A DNA stretch of 64,000 nt from Bacteroidales bacterium (GTDB lineage Bacteria; Bacteroidota; Bacteroidia; Bacteroidales; Paludibacteraceae), in assembly GCA_015061115.1 (NCBI GenBank), contig SUXE01000007.1:57132-121131 (forward strand), given 5' to 3'. The translations under genes were made by a program, and so were the position numbers. This document shows, piece by piece, positions 9,975 through 19,322 of the stretch; the stretch's first letter is position 1, and every line of letters begins with the position of its first letter. The notes beneath the pieces are model-generated. The model had not been told where the DNA came from. It searched no databases and worked only from the letters and a program-made list of their open reading frames with translations.

Positions 9975-10432
9975 CAATTGATATTATGATAAACAAGAAA
10001 AATCTATTTGGAAGAATTGTGCTGTCTGTTGTCGCAGTTTTAGCACTGGTCGGTTGTGAGTCTACTTACGTCGACATTTATATAAAGAACTCTACTTCAC
10101 AAACGATTATATTTATGGGAGAAGGGGCGTGTTGGGATGGTTATGATGGGTCCTTCCATACTATAAAAGATTCCATAAACTTGAAAAGTGGAGAAAAAGC
10201 TTTGATTTTACAATATGAAGATTATTATGGATTCAGCAGAGTGTATGATATGGCAGGATTAATGACGTGTGCATATCCCAAACAAATAATAATAAGATTT
10301 GAAGATGGCGAAACATTTACATATTCACCAGATTCTTTAGAGACGCAATTCAATTCACCTTATGATTACAACTCCTTCTTTTACCACGAGATGGACAATG
10401 ATAAAGAAGCGACGTATATGGTGTTGTATTGA
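9971..10432 (+). CDS. Small lipoprotein
   Basis: A 153-residue protein with a lipoprotein signal: hydrophobic stretch VLSVVAVLALVGC with Cys at about residue 28 as the lipidation site. The chosen ATG overlaps the previous stop in an ATGA junction, which favours coupled translation; ATG 9986 is an alternative that keeps the signal. After the Cys comes a beta-rich domain (TYVDIYIKNSTSQTIIFMGE) with no motif I recognise. It is the third gene of the surface-protein operon and may associate with the two barrel-like products. Confidence 0.7.
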   Translation: MTIDIMINKKNLFGRIVLSVVAVLALVGCESTYVDIYIKNSTSQTIIFMGEGACWDGYDGSFHTIKDSINLKSGEKALILQYEDYYGFSRVYDMAGLMTCAYPKQIIIRFEDGETFTYSPDSLETQFNSPYDYNSFFYHEMDNDKEATYMVLY

Positions 10433-10501
10433 TTTTCATGTGAATTGCATATTTCGGTCATATTATTTTCTTTATGATTGTGAATTGTCAAAAAAAATAT
10501 G

Positions 10502-10510
10502 TATATTCGC
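10502..10510 (+). promoter_or_regulatory. Putative -7 box of the zapB-like gene
   Basis: TATATTCGC differs from TAnnTTTGC at one base, with ATTG at 10477-10480 as an imperfect -33 box 21 nt upstream. It makes the ATG at 10499 unlikely and points to ATG 10526 as the start, with a very short leader. Confidence 0.45.
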
Positions 10511-10525
10511 AACAATTTTGGTGTT

Positions 10526-10816
10526 ATGACGGAGAATCAGCAAGATAAATTTGTATCCTTGGAGGCCAAAGTGAGAGTCTTGATTGAAAAATTCGAGGCG
10601 GAGGTCGAGAAAAACAAGGAATTGAATGCAAAAATTAGCGAAGTCGAAATGAAATTGCATGATTTGACTGTTGAAAAAGACAAGTTACAGTCGGAATACG
10701 ACAGCTTGAAATTGGTCAAATCCTTGAATCTCAACGAAGAACAAGCTAAAGCTGAAAGAGATCGTTTAAGGCTAATGGTAAAAAAAATAGATAAATGTAT
10801 TTCCTTGATTAAGTAA
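10526..10816 (+). CDS. Small coiled-coil protein, ZapB-like
   Basis: A 96-residue protein that is almost entirely a heptad-type coiled coil (KVRVLIEKFEAEVEKNKELN, then KDKLQSEYDSLKL). I chose ATG 10526 because the earlier ATG at 10499 falls on the putative promoter. Size, composition and position directly before zapA (TAATG overlap) resemble ZapB, the coiled-coil partner of ZapA at the FtsZ ring. ZapB proteins share little sequence, so the name rests on context and is an inference. Confidence 0.7.
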   Translation: MTENQQDKFVSLEAKVRVLIEKFEAEVEKNKELNAKISEVEMKLHDLTVEKDKLQSEYDSLKLVKSLNLNEEQAKAERDRLRLMVKKIDKCISLIK

Positions 10817-11100
10817 TGGCTGTACGAAAAATTACTTTGTGGGTCGCTAACGAACGTATTGAACTTAAAATTGATACTGAGAAAGAGAGATATTTTCGTG
10901 AAGCGGAGGAGGAAATAGAAAAAAAATTGCTTGCATATCAGTCACAAAGAAAAAATATGTCTATTGAGACTGCTATGAGAGTTGCTTTGATAGATGCTAC
11001 TGTGTCGAAATTAATGAAGATTGGCAAAGATAGCGAGTTAGAGGATAATTTGGATAAACTCCACTCTGATTTAGATGATGTGTTATTGAAACACAGCTAA
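10816..11100 (+). CDS. zapA: Cell division protein ZapA
   Basis: A 94-residue protein with the ZapA layout: an N-terminal beta segment (RKITLWVANERIELKIDTEK) that contacts FtsZ, then one long helix for dimerisation (REAEEEIEKKLLAYQSQRKN and the rest). ZapA cross-links FtsZ filaments at the division site. The ATG overlaps the previous stop by one base, so it is coupled to the ZapB-like gene. The 79-nt gap before rny is too short for the 6S RNA that often follows zapA in other phyla. Confidence 0.85.
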   Translation: MAVRKITLWVANERIELKIDTEKERYFREAEEEIEKKLLAYQSQRKNMSIETAMRVALIDATVSKLMKIGKDSELEDNLDKLHSDLDDVLLKHS

Positions 11101-11179
11101 TTACCAAACCCTTAAAGATCATTTCGTCGCGACTCAAAATGTGAATTTTGGTTTAGAGAAATGAATTTAATTTAGAATA

Positions 11180-12745
11180 ATGGATAATATATTGATTATT
11201 GTAATTGTGGCGATTGTGGCTTTGGCAATAGGTGCTGCCATAGCATTTTTGATAAACAATTCGCTTTTGAAATCCCGTACAGACGGAATTATTAATCAGG
11301 CCCATAATGATGCTAAGAAAATCACAGACGAGGCTAATGTAAAGGCTGAAAAAACAGCTTTAGAGGGTCGTGAAAAGTACAACAAGTACAAGACAGAGTT
11401 CGAAACTCAGGTAAATCAGCGCAATCAGAAATTAATGCAGGCTGAGCAGCGTGCAAAACAGCGTGAGGAGCAGTTGGCTCGTCAGCAGAGTGAATTGCAG
11501 CGTGCAAAGCAGAGTGCAGAGCAGTCTCGTGAGGCTCTTGACAAGCAGAAGGAGGCTCTTGAGGAGCAGCGTCATGAGTTGGATAAGGTGATCCTACGTC
11601 AGCAGGAGCAGTTGGAGACTATCTCTGGCTTGTCTGCAGCAGAGGCTAAGGAGCAACTTATCAATTCGTTGAAGGATGAGGCTCGTACAAATGCGATGAG
11701 CTACGTCAACGACATCATGGAAGAGGCTAAGATGAATGCCAACAAGGAGGCTAAGAAGATTGTTATCCAGACAATCCAGAGAGTGGCTTCTGAGGCTGCG
11801 ATCGAAAACTCTGTGACTGTTTTCAATATTGACAGTGATGAGGTAAAGGGTAGAATCATCGGACGTGAGGGTAGAAATATCCGTGCTTTGGAGGCTGCCA
11901 CAGGAGTTGAAATCATCGTTGATGATACTCCAGAGGCAATTGTCCTTTCTTCTTTTGATCCGGTTAGACGTGAGATCGCTCGTCTAGCGTTGCATCAGTT
12001 GGTGACTGACGGACGTATCCACCCAGCTCGTATCGAGGAGGTTGTTGCCAAAGTTAAGAAGCAGGTTGAGGAGGAAATCGTTGAGACAGGTCGTCGTACT
12101 ACAATCGACCTTGGTGTACATGGTCTACATGCTGATTTGATCCGTTTGATCGGTAAGATGAAATACCGTTCATCATATGGACAGAATTTGTTGCAGCACG
12201 CACGTGAGACAGCTAACCTATGTGCTGTGATGGCATCTGAACTTGGTTTGAATTCTAAGAAAGCAAAACGTGCAGGTTTGCTTCACGATATCGGTAAGGT
12301 TTCTGATGAGGAGCCAGAATTGCCACACGCAATCCTTGGTATGAAGATAGCAGAGAAGTACAAGGAAAAACCAGAAATCTGCAATGCTATCGGTGCTCAC
12401 CACGATGAGATCGAGATGGAGACATTGCTTGCTCCAATCGTACAGGCGTGTGACGCTATCAGTGGCGCGCGTCCAGGAGCTCGTCGTGAGATTGTAGAGG
12501 CATACATCAAGAGATTGAACGATTTGGAGAAACTTCCATTGTCTTACCCCGGCGTTATCAAAACATACGCTATCCAGGCTGGACGTGAGTTGCGTGTTAT
12601 CGTAGGTGCAGATAAGATCGACGACAAGCAGACTGAAACATTGTCGGCAGAAATCGCTAAGAAGATCCAGGATGAGATGACTTATCCAGGTCAGGTTAAG
12701 ATCACTGTCATCAGAGAGACTCGTGCAGTAAGTTTTGCTAAATAA
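11180..12745 (+). CDS. rny: Ribonuclease Y
   Basis: Membrane-anchored endoribonuclease that starts mRNA decay. The 521-residue protein shows the full family order. First is an N-terminal membrane helix ([20 protein letters not shown]). A long coiled coil follows (about residues 35-165, rich in [16 protein letters not shown]). Then come the KH domain, with [19 protein letters not shown], and an HD domain with metal-binding HD in [10 protein letters not shown] and AHHDEIE. It is in the core block after zapA, with ffh starting 42 nt downstream. Codon use matches its housekeeping neighbours. Confidence 0.97.
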   Translation: MDNILIIVIVAIVALAIGAAIAFLINNSLLKSRTDGIINQAHNDAKKITDEANVKAEKTALEGREKYNKYKTEFETQVNQRNQKLMQAEQRAKQREEQLARQQSELQRAKQSAEQSREALDKQKEALEEQRHELDKVILRQQEQLETISGLSAAEAKEQLINSLKDEARTNAMSYVNDIMEEAKMNANKEAKKIVIQTIQRVASEAAIENSVTVFNIDSDEVKGRIIGREGRNIRALEAATGVEIIVDDTPEAIVLSSFDPVRREIARLALHQLVTDGRIHPARIEEVVAKVKKQVEEEIVETGRRTTIDLGVHGLHADLIRLIGKMKYRSSYGQNLLQHARETANLCAVMASELGLNSKKAKRAGLLHDIGKVSDEEPELPHAILGMKIAEKYKEKPEICNAIGAHHDEIEMETLLAPIVQACDAISGARPGARREIVEAYIKRLNDLEKLPLSYPGVIKTYAIQAGRELRVIVGADKIDDKQTETLSAEIAKKIQDEMTYPGQVKITVIRETRAVSFAK

Positions 12746-12787
12746 TCAAGTCAAACTGAATTCAAGTAAACTGATTGTATATATATT

Positions 12788-14101
12788 ATGTTCGAAAGTT
12801 TAGGAGAAAGACTCGAAAGGTCATTTAAGATATTAAAGGGTGAAGGCAAGATCACCGAGATTAATGTTGCAGAAACTCTAAAGGATGTCCGCAAGGCATT
12901 GTTGGAGGCCGATGTAAACTATAAGATTGCAAAGACATTCACTGATACAGTGAAGGAGAAGGCTCTTGGCCAGAACGTGCTTACAGCAGTTAAGCCGGGA
13001 GAGATGATGGTCAAGATCGTCCACGACGAATTGGTTGAGTTGATGGGTAGCGTCGCTACTGATATCAATATCAAGGGATCTCCTGCGATTATCTTGATGT
13101 CTGGTTTGCAAGGTTCTGGTAAGACAACATTCTCTGGAAAACTTGCCAACATGCTAAAGAAAGAGAAGAACAAACGTCCTCTTCTTGCAGCATGTGATAT
13201 ATATCGTCCTGCCGCTATCGATCAGTTGAAAGTTCTTGGTGAGCAGATCGGTGTGCCAGTTTACAGTGAGCCTGATAATAAGAATGCTGTTGAGATCGCT
13301 TTGCATGCTGTCGCAGAGGCAAAAGCAAACAGCTGTGATGTTGTCATCGTCGATACTGCCGGTCGTTTGGCTATTGACGAGCAGATGATGACAGAGATCG
13401 CCGCTATAAAGGATGCGATCAAACCACAGGAGACATTGTTTGTTGTCGACTCGATGACAGGTCAGGATGCTGTCAACACAGCTAAAGAGTTCAACGACCG
13501 TTTGGATTTCGACGGAGTTGTTCTTACAAAGTTGGATGGTGATACTCGTGGTGGTGCCGCATTGTCAATCCGTCAGGTTGTCGACAAACCGATCAAGTTT
13601 ATCGGTACAGGTGAAAAACTTGACGCTATTGATGTGTTCCATCCAAACCGTATGGCTGGACGTATCTTGGGTATGGGAGATATCGTTTCCCTTGTCGACA
13701 GAGCACAGAAGGCTATTGATGAGAAGGAGGCACTCAAACTTCAGGAGAAGATCAAGAAGAACAATTTTGACTTCAACGATTTCTTGAGCCAGATCAACCA
13801 GATCAAGAAGATGGGTAACTTGAAGGAGTTGGCATCGATGATCCCAGGAGTCGGCAAAGCAATCAAGGATATCGATATCAAGGATGACGCATTCAAGGGC
13901 ATTGAGGCGATCATCTATTCAATGACTCCAAAAGAGCGTTCTAACCCAAGCATTATCGACGGCTCACGTCGACAGAGAATAGCAAAGGGTAGTGGTTCGT
14001 CTTTGCAGGATGTCAACAGATTGCTAAAGCAGTTTGAGGATACAAAGAAGATGATGAGAATGGTGACTCAGCATAAGGGTAAATTGCCATTCGGAAGATA
14101 A
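12788..14101 (+). CDS. ffh: Signal recognition particle protein Ffh
   Basis: GTPase that binds signal sequences of nascent membrane proteins together with SRP RNA and delivers ribosomes to FtsY. The 437 residues contain the N domain, the G domain with P-loop GLQGSGKTTFSGKLA (about 105-119), DTAGR, and TKLDGDTRGGAAL. The C-terminal M domain has the RNA-binding SRRQRIAKGSG motif. Length is normal, though the methionine-rich tail is short. The gene lies between rny and folD in the same direction. The SRP RNA itself is not seen in this window. Confidence 0.97.
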   Translation: MFESLGERLERSFKILKGEGKITEINVAETLKDVRKALLEADVNYKIAKTFTDTVKEKALGQNVLTAVKPGEMMVKIVHDELVELMGSVATDINIKGSPAIILMSGLQGSGKTTFSGKLANMLKKEKNKRPLLAACDIYRPAAIDQLKVLGEQIGVPVYSEPDNKNAVEIALHAVAEAKANSCDVVIVDTAGRLAIDEQMMTEIAAIKDAIKPQETLFVVDSMTGQDAVNTAKEFNDRLDFDGVVLTKLDGDTRGGAALSIRQVVDKPIKFIGTGEKLDAIDVFHPNRMAGRILGMGDIVSLVDRAQKAIDEKEALKLQEKIKKNNFDFNDFLSQINQIKKMGNLKELASMIPGVGKAIKDIDIKDDAFKGIEAIIYSMTPKERSNPSIIDGSRRQRIAKGSGSSLQDVNRLLKQFEDTKKMMRMVTQHKGKLPFGR

Positions 14102-14129
14102 TTTTGTAGATAATTAGACACATAATACT

Positions 14130-15011
14130 ATGCAGTTAATTGACGGAAAAGCAGTCGCTGACCAGATCAAGCAAGAGATTGCAGCTGAGGTCGCAGAGAT
14201 CAAGAAGAATGGAGGTAAAACACCTCATTTGGCTGTGATTATTGTTGGTCACGACGGTGGTAGTGAGACTTATGTTGCAAGCAAGGTAAAAGCTTGTGAG
14301 CAGTGTGGTTTCAAGTCTACAAGACTAAGTTTTGAAAGTGATATCACAGAGGAGCAGCTTCTTGACCAGATCAAGATGCTTAACGAGGATCCTGATGTGG
14401 ACGGATTCATTGTGCAGCTTCCATTGCCAAAGCACATCTCAGAGCAGAAGGTGATTGAGGCTATCGACTATCATAAGGATGTGGATGGATTCCACCCAAT
14501 CAATGTTGGTCGTACAAGCATCGGTTTGCCTGCATTCGTTTCTGCTACACCAGCAGGAATCATGGAGCTTTTGAAACGCTACAATATCGAGACAAGCGGA
14601 AAGCATTGTGTTGTGATCGGACGTAGTAATATCGTAGGTAAGCCAGTGGCATCTTTGATGATGCAGAAGGCATTCCCTGGCGACGCTACAGTGACAGTTT
14701 GCCACAGCCGTACTAAGAATCTAAAGGAGATCACACTTCAGGCAGATATCATCATCGCAGCGTTGGGTTCACCAAAGTTCTTGACTGCTGATATGGTAAA
14801 AGACGGTGCTGTGATTATCGACGTCGGCACAACTCGTGTACCTAGCACACAGACGAAGTCGGGATTCAAGTTGACAGGAGATGTTGACTTTGAAAACGTC
14901 GCACCTAAGTGCAGCTTCATCACTCCAGTGCCAGGTGGTGTCGGACCAATGACTATCTGCTCATTGATGAAGAACACTCTTCTTGCAGGTAAGAAGGCTA
15001 TTTACAAGTAA
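14130..15011 (+). CDS. folD: Methylenetetrahydrofolate dehydrogenase/cyclohydrolase FolD
   Basis: Bifunctional enzyme of one-carbon metabolism that oxidises 5,10-methylene-THF to methenyl-THF and hydrolyses it to 10-formyl-THF. The 293-residue protein has the expected landmarks. [14 protein letters not shown] carries the catalytic Lys of the YxxxK motif. QLPLPKHI follows, and the nucleotide-binding [15 protein letters not shown] precedes the C-terminal [11 protein letters not shown]. It is 28 nt behind ffh and 22 nt before rsmE, so probably cotranscribed with them. Confidence 0.97.
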   Translation: MQLIDGKAVADQIKQEIAAEVAEIKKNGGKTPHLAVIIVGHDGGSETYVASKVKACEQCGFKSTRLSFESDITEEQLLDQIKMLNEDPDVDGFIVQLPLPKHISEQKVIEAIDYHKDVDGFHPINVGRTSIGLPAFVSATPAGIMELLKRYNIETSGKHCVVIGRSNIVGKPVASLMMQKAFPGDATVTVCHSRTKNLKEITLQADIIIAALGSPKFLTADMVKDGAVIIDVGTTRVPSTQTKSGFKLTGDVDFENVAPKCSFITPVPGGVGPMTICSLMKNTLLAGKKAIYK

Positions 15012-15033
15012 TTGTAATTAATTCATAACATCT

Positions 15034-15744
15034 ATGGCTTTATTTTACGCACCCGATATTCTGTCAACACATAAGCTTGATGAGGAGGAATCCAATCACG
15101 CTATCAAAGTGTTGAGAATGAAAGCTGGAGACTCTCTACAGATTGTCGACGGCAGGGGAGGGTATTATGAAGCGAAAATTTCTGATCCCAACCACAAGCG
15201 TTGTGGAGTGGAGATAGTGGAGGCTGTTTCTGAATTTGAAAAGCGTCCCTACCATCTTCATATAGCGATCGCACCAACCAAGAACATCGAAAGATTGGAA
15301 TGGTTTGTGGAGAAGGCTACAGAGATAGGCATAGATGAGATAACACCGATTATATGCGAGCATTCTGAACGAAAAGTAGTGAAGAAGGATCGCTTGGATA
15401 AGATCGCTGTTTCAGCGATGAAACAATCTAAAAAAGCATACTTGCCGGTCGTCAACGAACCGGTGAGTATGCTTTCTTTTGTCTCTAAATGCAAGGAGAC
15501 GCAGAAATTCATAGCTCATTGTATGTCTGATTCAGAAAGAACGGATTTGTCTTCGTCGTACAAACCTGGTTCCGATGTTGTTGTGCTGATCGGACCAGAA
15601 GGAGATTTCAGTCCAGCTGAGCTGAAAGAATCATTGAAATATGGATTTGAGCCAGTGTTGATGGGGCAGAGCAGACTTCGCACAGAGACTGCAGGTGTTG
15701 TTGCAGTGCACACCGTCGTCTTATTAAACGATATGGCTAAATAA
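15034..15744 (+). CDS. rsmE: 16S rRNA m3U1498 methyltransferase RsmE
   Basis: SPOUT-class methyltransferase that N3-methylates U1498 of 16S rRNA with S-adenosylmethionine. The 236-residue protein starts with the PUA-like RNA-binding part (LDEEESNHAIKVLRMKAGD). It continues with the trefoil-knot domain: KNIERLEWFVEKATEIGIDE, then LIGPEGDFSPAE, and at the end LGxxRLRTETA as MGQSRLRTETAGVVAVH. All conserved knot segments are present. It is the last gene of the core block. Confidence 0.95.
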   Translation: MALFYAPDILSTHKLDEEESNHAIKVLRMKAGDSLQIVDGRGGYYEAKISDPNHKRCGVEIVEAVSEFEKRPYHLHIAIAPTKNIERLEWFVEKATEIGIDEITPIICEHSERKVVKKDRLDKIAVSAMKQSKKAYLPVVNEPVSMLSFVSKCKETQKFIAHCMSDSERTDLSSSYKPGSDVVVLIGPEGDFSPAELKESLKYGFEPVLMGQSRLRTETAGVVAVHTVVLLNDMAK

Positions 15745-15752
15745 ATCATATA

Positions 15753-15900
15753 TAGAAACTGTAAAAATATATTTGAGGATTGTTAAGGACGGAACGTCCT
15801 AACCCCATTATCTTCTGCAAGTTCGTATGAACGAGCATTATAAATTAAGTTCTCTTAGTTTTGATTATTAAATTTAGAGAACAAAATCAAACAGTTTCTA
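15753..15900 (+). other. Candidate structured RNA or operator upstream of the TetR gene
   Basis: A 10-bp perfect inverted repeat closes the segment: TAGAAACTGT (15753-15762) with ACAGTTTCTA (15891-15900). Between the arms are three separate hairpins. The first is AGGACG-GAA-CGTCCT (15786-15800). The second is TGC/GCA with GTTC-GTAT-GAAC inside (15816-15836). The third is GTTCTCT with AGAGAAC (15849-15882). Drawn together this is a four-way junction. It begins just after the rsmE stop and ends 33 nt before the TetR start. Its parts resemble mini-hairpins seen in other spacers, so a repeat mosaic is the alternative. Confidence 0.35.
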
Positions 15901-15933
15901 GGAATTGAAATACTAACTACTAATCAGAGGGAA

Positions 15934-16512
15934 ATGGTTTTGGATACTAAGGATGTATTGATAGATGTGGCTCGTACGTTGTTTGCGACCAAAGGTTATG
16001 CAAACACATCGATGAACGACATTGCCAATGCGGCGAACAAAGGTCGTCGTACACTTTACACTTATTTCAAGAATAAGGACGAGGTGTTCTACGCTGTGAT
16101 CCGTGCCGAGACCCTTGCCCTACGTGATTATTTGAAGCAATTGCTGACAAATCCTGCGAAATCGCCGATGGAGAGACTGACGGATTATATCTACGTCCGT
16201 CTGGATGCAGTGCGGGATATTGTGATTAGAAATGGAGGCCTGACTGCAGAGTTTTTCCAGAATCAGAATTTGGTGGAGCGAGTGAGAAGACGTTTGGATT
16301 TCAGTGAGCGAAACTATCTACGATTGTTGTTGGAGGAGGGAAAGGCAGCCGGGACGATGGACGTGCCAGACCCTGCATTTGCGGCATTGGTGTTGCAAAG
16401 TGCGTTGAAAGGAATGGAATTGCCATATATCCGAGGAGAATTCGCATTGGAGATAGCGAAAAAGAAAAATCTGCTTTTGGATTTCCTTAGAAAAGGGTTT
16501 GAGAGCAAATGA
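15934..16512 (+). CDS. TetR/AcrR family transcriptional regulator
   Basis: A 192-residue DNA-binding repressor. The N-terminal helix-turn-helix is typical: LIDVARTLFATKGYANTSMNDIANAANKGRRTLYTYFKNKDEVF, read in parts (residues about 9-52). The C-terminal ligand-binding half has no specific match I can name. No transporter or enzyme gene is adjacent in the same direction, so its target cannot be read from context; autoregulation through the inverted repeats at 15753-15900 is possible. A strong terminator follows at once. Confidence 0.9.
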   Translation: MVLDTKDVLIDVARTLFATKGYANTSMNDIANAANKGRRTLYTYFKNKDEVFYAVIRAETLALRDYLKQLLTNPAKSPMERLTDYIYVRLDAVRDIVIRNGGLTAEFFQNQNLVERVRRRLDFSERNYLRLLLEEGKAAGTMDVPDPAFAALVLQSALKGMELPYIRGEFALEIAKKKNLLLDFLRKGFESK

Positions 16513-16545
16513 AATTGATAAAAGATTAAAATCTATTGATAATGA

Positions 16546-16573
16546 AAAAGACGGAGACATCTCCGTCTTTTTT
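16546..16573 (+). terminator. Terminator after the TetR gene
   Basis: AAAGACGGAG pairs with CTCCGTCTTT across a short loop, followed by T residues. A strong intrinsic terminator about 35 nt after the stop. Confidence 0.85.
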
Positions 16574-17000
16574 GCTTTAATGGGATTTCGAAGATCAATG
16601 ATGAAACCCCAATTACGCCGTTAGGCGTTTTATATCGGTAGAGGCGTTTTATATCGGTAGATATAATGACGGGACGGATATTCCCCGTTAGGGGATATAT
16701 AGTAATATTCAAATCATCGAATTGACGTTAAATAGATAGTTCATTCAATTTCATGATTGTCGGGGCAGGTTTCTAACCTGCCCGCAATAGTATTATATTA
16801 ATCAAAGTAGAATTTATGAGATTATCAGATATTTCAATTTATTATTTATCAGCTGTATCATGGTGACATTTGTCAGTTTTGTTTATCTTTGTAATCGACT
16901 AACATACAACTGATGATGAAAATGACCGTATCCTCATTTCGTGATTTTTTTGAAGTGAATGAGAACGACGGTTTTTTGAATACCATAAAACCCTTCGCCT
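16574..17000. other. Noncoding spacer with mini-hairpins before hsdR
   Basis: No gene is supported here; a 64-codon frame at 16913 overlaps the hsdR start and lacks protein character. The spacer holds ACGCC-GTTA-GGCGT (16615-16628), a tandem copy of the string GGCGTTTTATATCGGTAG (twice between 16624 and 16661), TCCCC-GTTA-GGGGA (16682-16695) and GGGCAGGTT-TCT-AACCTGCCC (16763-16783). A TATCTTTG box at 16884-16891 could be the -7 element of the hsdR operon; I see no -33 box at the right distance. Confidence 0.55.
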
Positions 17001-19322
17001 ATGAGTATAGCGAACAAAAAGGATTTAAAAGAGCAAGAAATACGAACACTATACATTTCTCCAGCATTAAAAAACAAGGGCTGGGAAACTGGACAGAACA
17101 TGCGTGAGGAATACTACTTCACGGATGGTCGTGTTGTTATTGCTGGTAGCCAACATTCCACTGCGGAAGGTAAAAAGGCTGATTATTTGCTTTATCATAA
17201 CAATAGGCCTATCGCTGTTGTTGAGGCGAAAGATAATAAGCATTCGGTAGGTGCTGGAATACAACAGGCTATCGACTATGCTCTGATTCTTGATCTTCAA
17301 TTCGCATATTCTTCAAATGGTGACGCTTTTTTGGAACACGATTTCACTACTGGTAAGGAACGTGAACTTAAATTGGATGAGTTCCCAACTGAAGAAGAAC
17401 TTTACAACAGATACCTCACTTTTAAAAACTATACTCCTGAAGAGCAGAAGATTGTAGAGACTCCATTCTATTACGATGCATATAGCCATGAGCCTCGATA
17501 CTACCAACGTATTGCTGTAGACCGTACTGTTGAGGCTATTGCAAAAGGCCAACAACGTGTGCTTGTGGTGATGGCAACAGGAACAGGAAAAACATTCACC
17601 GCATTCCAAATTATTCACAGACTTCGCCAGAGTGGTGCCAAGAGAAAGATTCTTTATCTCGCGGATCGAAACATTCTAATCGATCAGACAATGGCTCAGG
17701 ATTTCAAACCTTTTAAGAAGGTGATGACAAAAGTAAAGAGCGTAGGAGAAGGGGTGGATAAGATTGATTCTTCCTATGAAATCTATATGGCTCTATACCA
17801 TCAACTGGTAGGAAAAGAAGGTGAGCCTGATCCATTTCTTGAAGTAAAACCTGATTTCTTCGACCTTATCATTGTGGATGAGTGTCATAGAGGAAGTGCA
17901 AAAGAGGATTCTGCGTGGAGAAAAATCCTTGAATATTTTGAGAGCGCAACACAGATTGGACTGACAGCTACACCAAAAGTCGACAGTGATGCTAATAATC
18001 TCGAATACTTTGGTGAACCTGTCTACACTTATTCTCTATTACAAGGAATCAACGATGGTTTCTTGGCTCCGTATAGAGTGACCAACGATTTCATTAATGT
18101 CGACTTGCAAGGTTGGGCTCCTGAGGAGGGAGAGGTGGATTTGTTTGGTAAAGAGATTACTCAGAAACTTTTCCAACGTCAAAACTTTGGAAGAGACTTG
18201 GCTATCAAACTACGTAGGCAAGTCGTGGCAAGACGAATTACTAAGATGCTTTGCGATATAGGCAGGATGACAAAGACAATTGTGTTTTGCTCTGATATTG
18301 AGGAGGCTGCAGAAATGCGTTCGTTGCTTGTCGACTTGAATGCAGACATGTGTAAGAAGAATCCTTACTATGTGACTCGCATTGTGGGAGAAGATAAAGA
18401 GGGGAAGAAACAGTTGGATAATTTTATCAGTGTGGATGAGCCATATCCGGTTGTCGTCACCACTTCTGAAATGTTGTCGACTGGAGTCGATTGCAAAACT
18501 TGCGGTCTCATCGTCATTGATAAGGAGATCGGATCGATGACGGAGTTTAAGCAGATTATCGGCCGTGGCACACGTCTTCGAAAAGATAAGGGCAAATGGC
18601 ATTTGGAGATTCTTGATTTCCGTAATGCGACATCTAAATTCAAGGATCCTGAATTTGACGGAGATCCAGAACCTCCTATGAAACGCGACTGTAAAGAATA
18701 CAAATTTCATGATGATTCGGATGATGAGCCAAGTATGGTGAGGGAAGAGAAAATAAAATATCTCGTCGAAGGAAAAGAGATAAATATCGAGCATGAGTTT
18801 GTAAGCGTGCTTGGAGAGGATGGCAAGACGATGAAGACGGAATCCGTCAGAACTTTTGCCAGAAACAAATTGAGAGGTCGATTTGAAAACTTGGATTCTT
18901 TCATCAAAATATGGTCTGAGGCTGAACGCAAGCAGGCAGTGCTTGACGAGTTGAAAGAGTATGCCATACTTATTGATGCGGTAAGGGAGAAGAATGAGGC
19001 GTTGAAGGATGCAGATATTTTTGATATCATCTGCCATGTGGCGTTCGATCAGAAACCACTCACTCGCAAAGAGAGAGCCAACAACGTAAAGAAAAGAAAC
19101 TATTTCGGCAAGTATGAGGGCAAAGCAAGAGAAGTGCTTGAATCTCTTCTTGACAAGTATGCTCAGAATGGAATCCTCGACTTTGAAAGAGCGGATATCC
19201 TTGAGATTCCTCCTTTCAACGAGATTGGTAAGCCGACGAAAATCGTCAAACTGTTTGGCGGTCCGGCAGGATTCGAGAAAGCAATTAAAGAATTGGAGGA
19301 ACAAATTTATACAACAGCATAA
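17001..19322 (+). CDS. hsdR: Type I restriction enzyme, R subunit
   Basis: Motor and nuclease subunit of a type I restriction-modification complex. It translocates DNA using ATP and cuts unmethylated foreign DNA. The 773-residue protein has an N-terminal PD-(D/E)xK nuclease site (Asp61, then VVEAK with Glu75 and Lys77). The superfamily 2 helicase part has ATGTGKT at about 190-197 and DECH at about 292-295. It also has LTATPKV and the QIIGRGTRLRKDKG motif VI. The stop codon abuts the hsdM ATG. All motifs are intact, so the enzyme is probably active. Its size and layout suit the EcoEI/EcoR124-like branch with separate M and S subunits. Confidence 0.96.
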   Translation: MSIANKKDLKEQEIRTLYISPALKNKGWETGQNMREEYYFTDGRVVIAGSQHSTAEGKKADYLLYHNNRPIAVVEAKDNKHSVGAGIQQAIDYALILDLQFAYSSNGDAFLEHDFTTGKERELKLDEFPTEEELYNRYLTFKNYTPEEQKIVETPFYYDAYSHEPRYYQRIAVDRTVEAIAKGQQRVLVVMATGTGKTFTAFQIIHRLRQSGAKRKILYLADRNILIDQTMAQDFKPFKKVMTKVKSVGEGVDKIDSSYEIYMALYHQLVGKEGEPDPFLEVKPDFFDLIIVDECHRGSAKEDSAWRKILEYFESATQIGLTATPKVDSDANNLEYFGEPVYTYSLLQGINDGFLAPYRVTNDFINVDLQGWAPEEGEVDLFGKEITQKLFQRQNFGRDLAIKLRRQVVARRITKMLCDIGRMTKTIVFCSDIEEAAEMRSLLVDLNADMCKKNPYYVTRIVGEDKEGKKQLDNFISVDEPYPVVVTTSEMLSTGVDCKTCGLIVIDKEIGSMTEFKQIIGRGTRLRKDKGKWHLEILDFRNATSKFKDPEFDGDPEPPMKRDCKEYKFHDDSDDEPSMVREEKIKYLVEGKEINIEHEFVSVLGEDGKTMKTESVRTFARNKLRGRFENLDSFIKIWSEAERKQAVLDELKEYAILIDAVREKNEALKDADIFDIICHVAFDQKPLTRKERANNVKKRNYFGKYEGKAREVLESLLDKYAQNGILDFERADILEIPPFNEIGKPTKIVKLFGGPAGFEKAIKELEEQIYTTA

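Noticed and set aside
11101-11179. Possible 6S RNA after zapA
   Set aside because: In other phyla 6S RNA follows zapA, but this gap is only 79 nt and shows no long hairpin.
16913-17107. 64-codon frame before hsdR
   Set aside because: It overlaps the well-supported hsdR start in another frame and shows no motif.
18210-19304. Long open frame antisense to hsdR
   Set aside because: 364 codons, but it lies wholly opposite intact hsdR motifs and reads as a shadow with many Cys, His and Phe residues.
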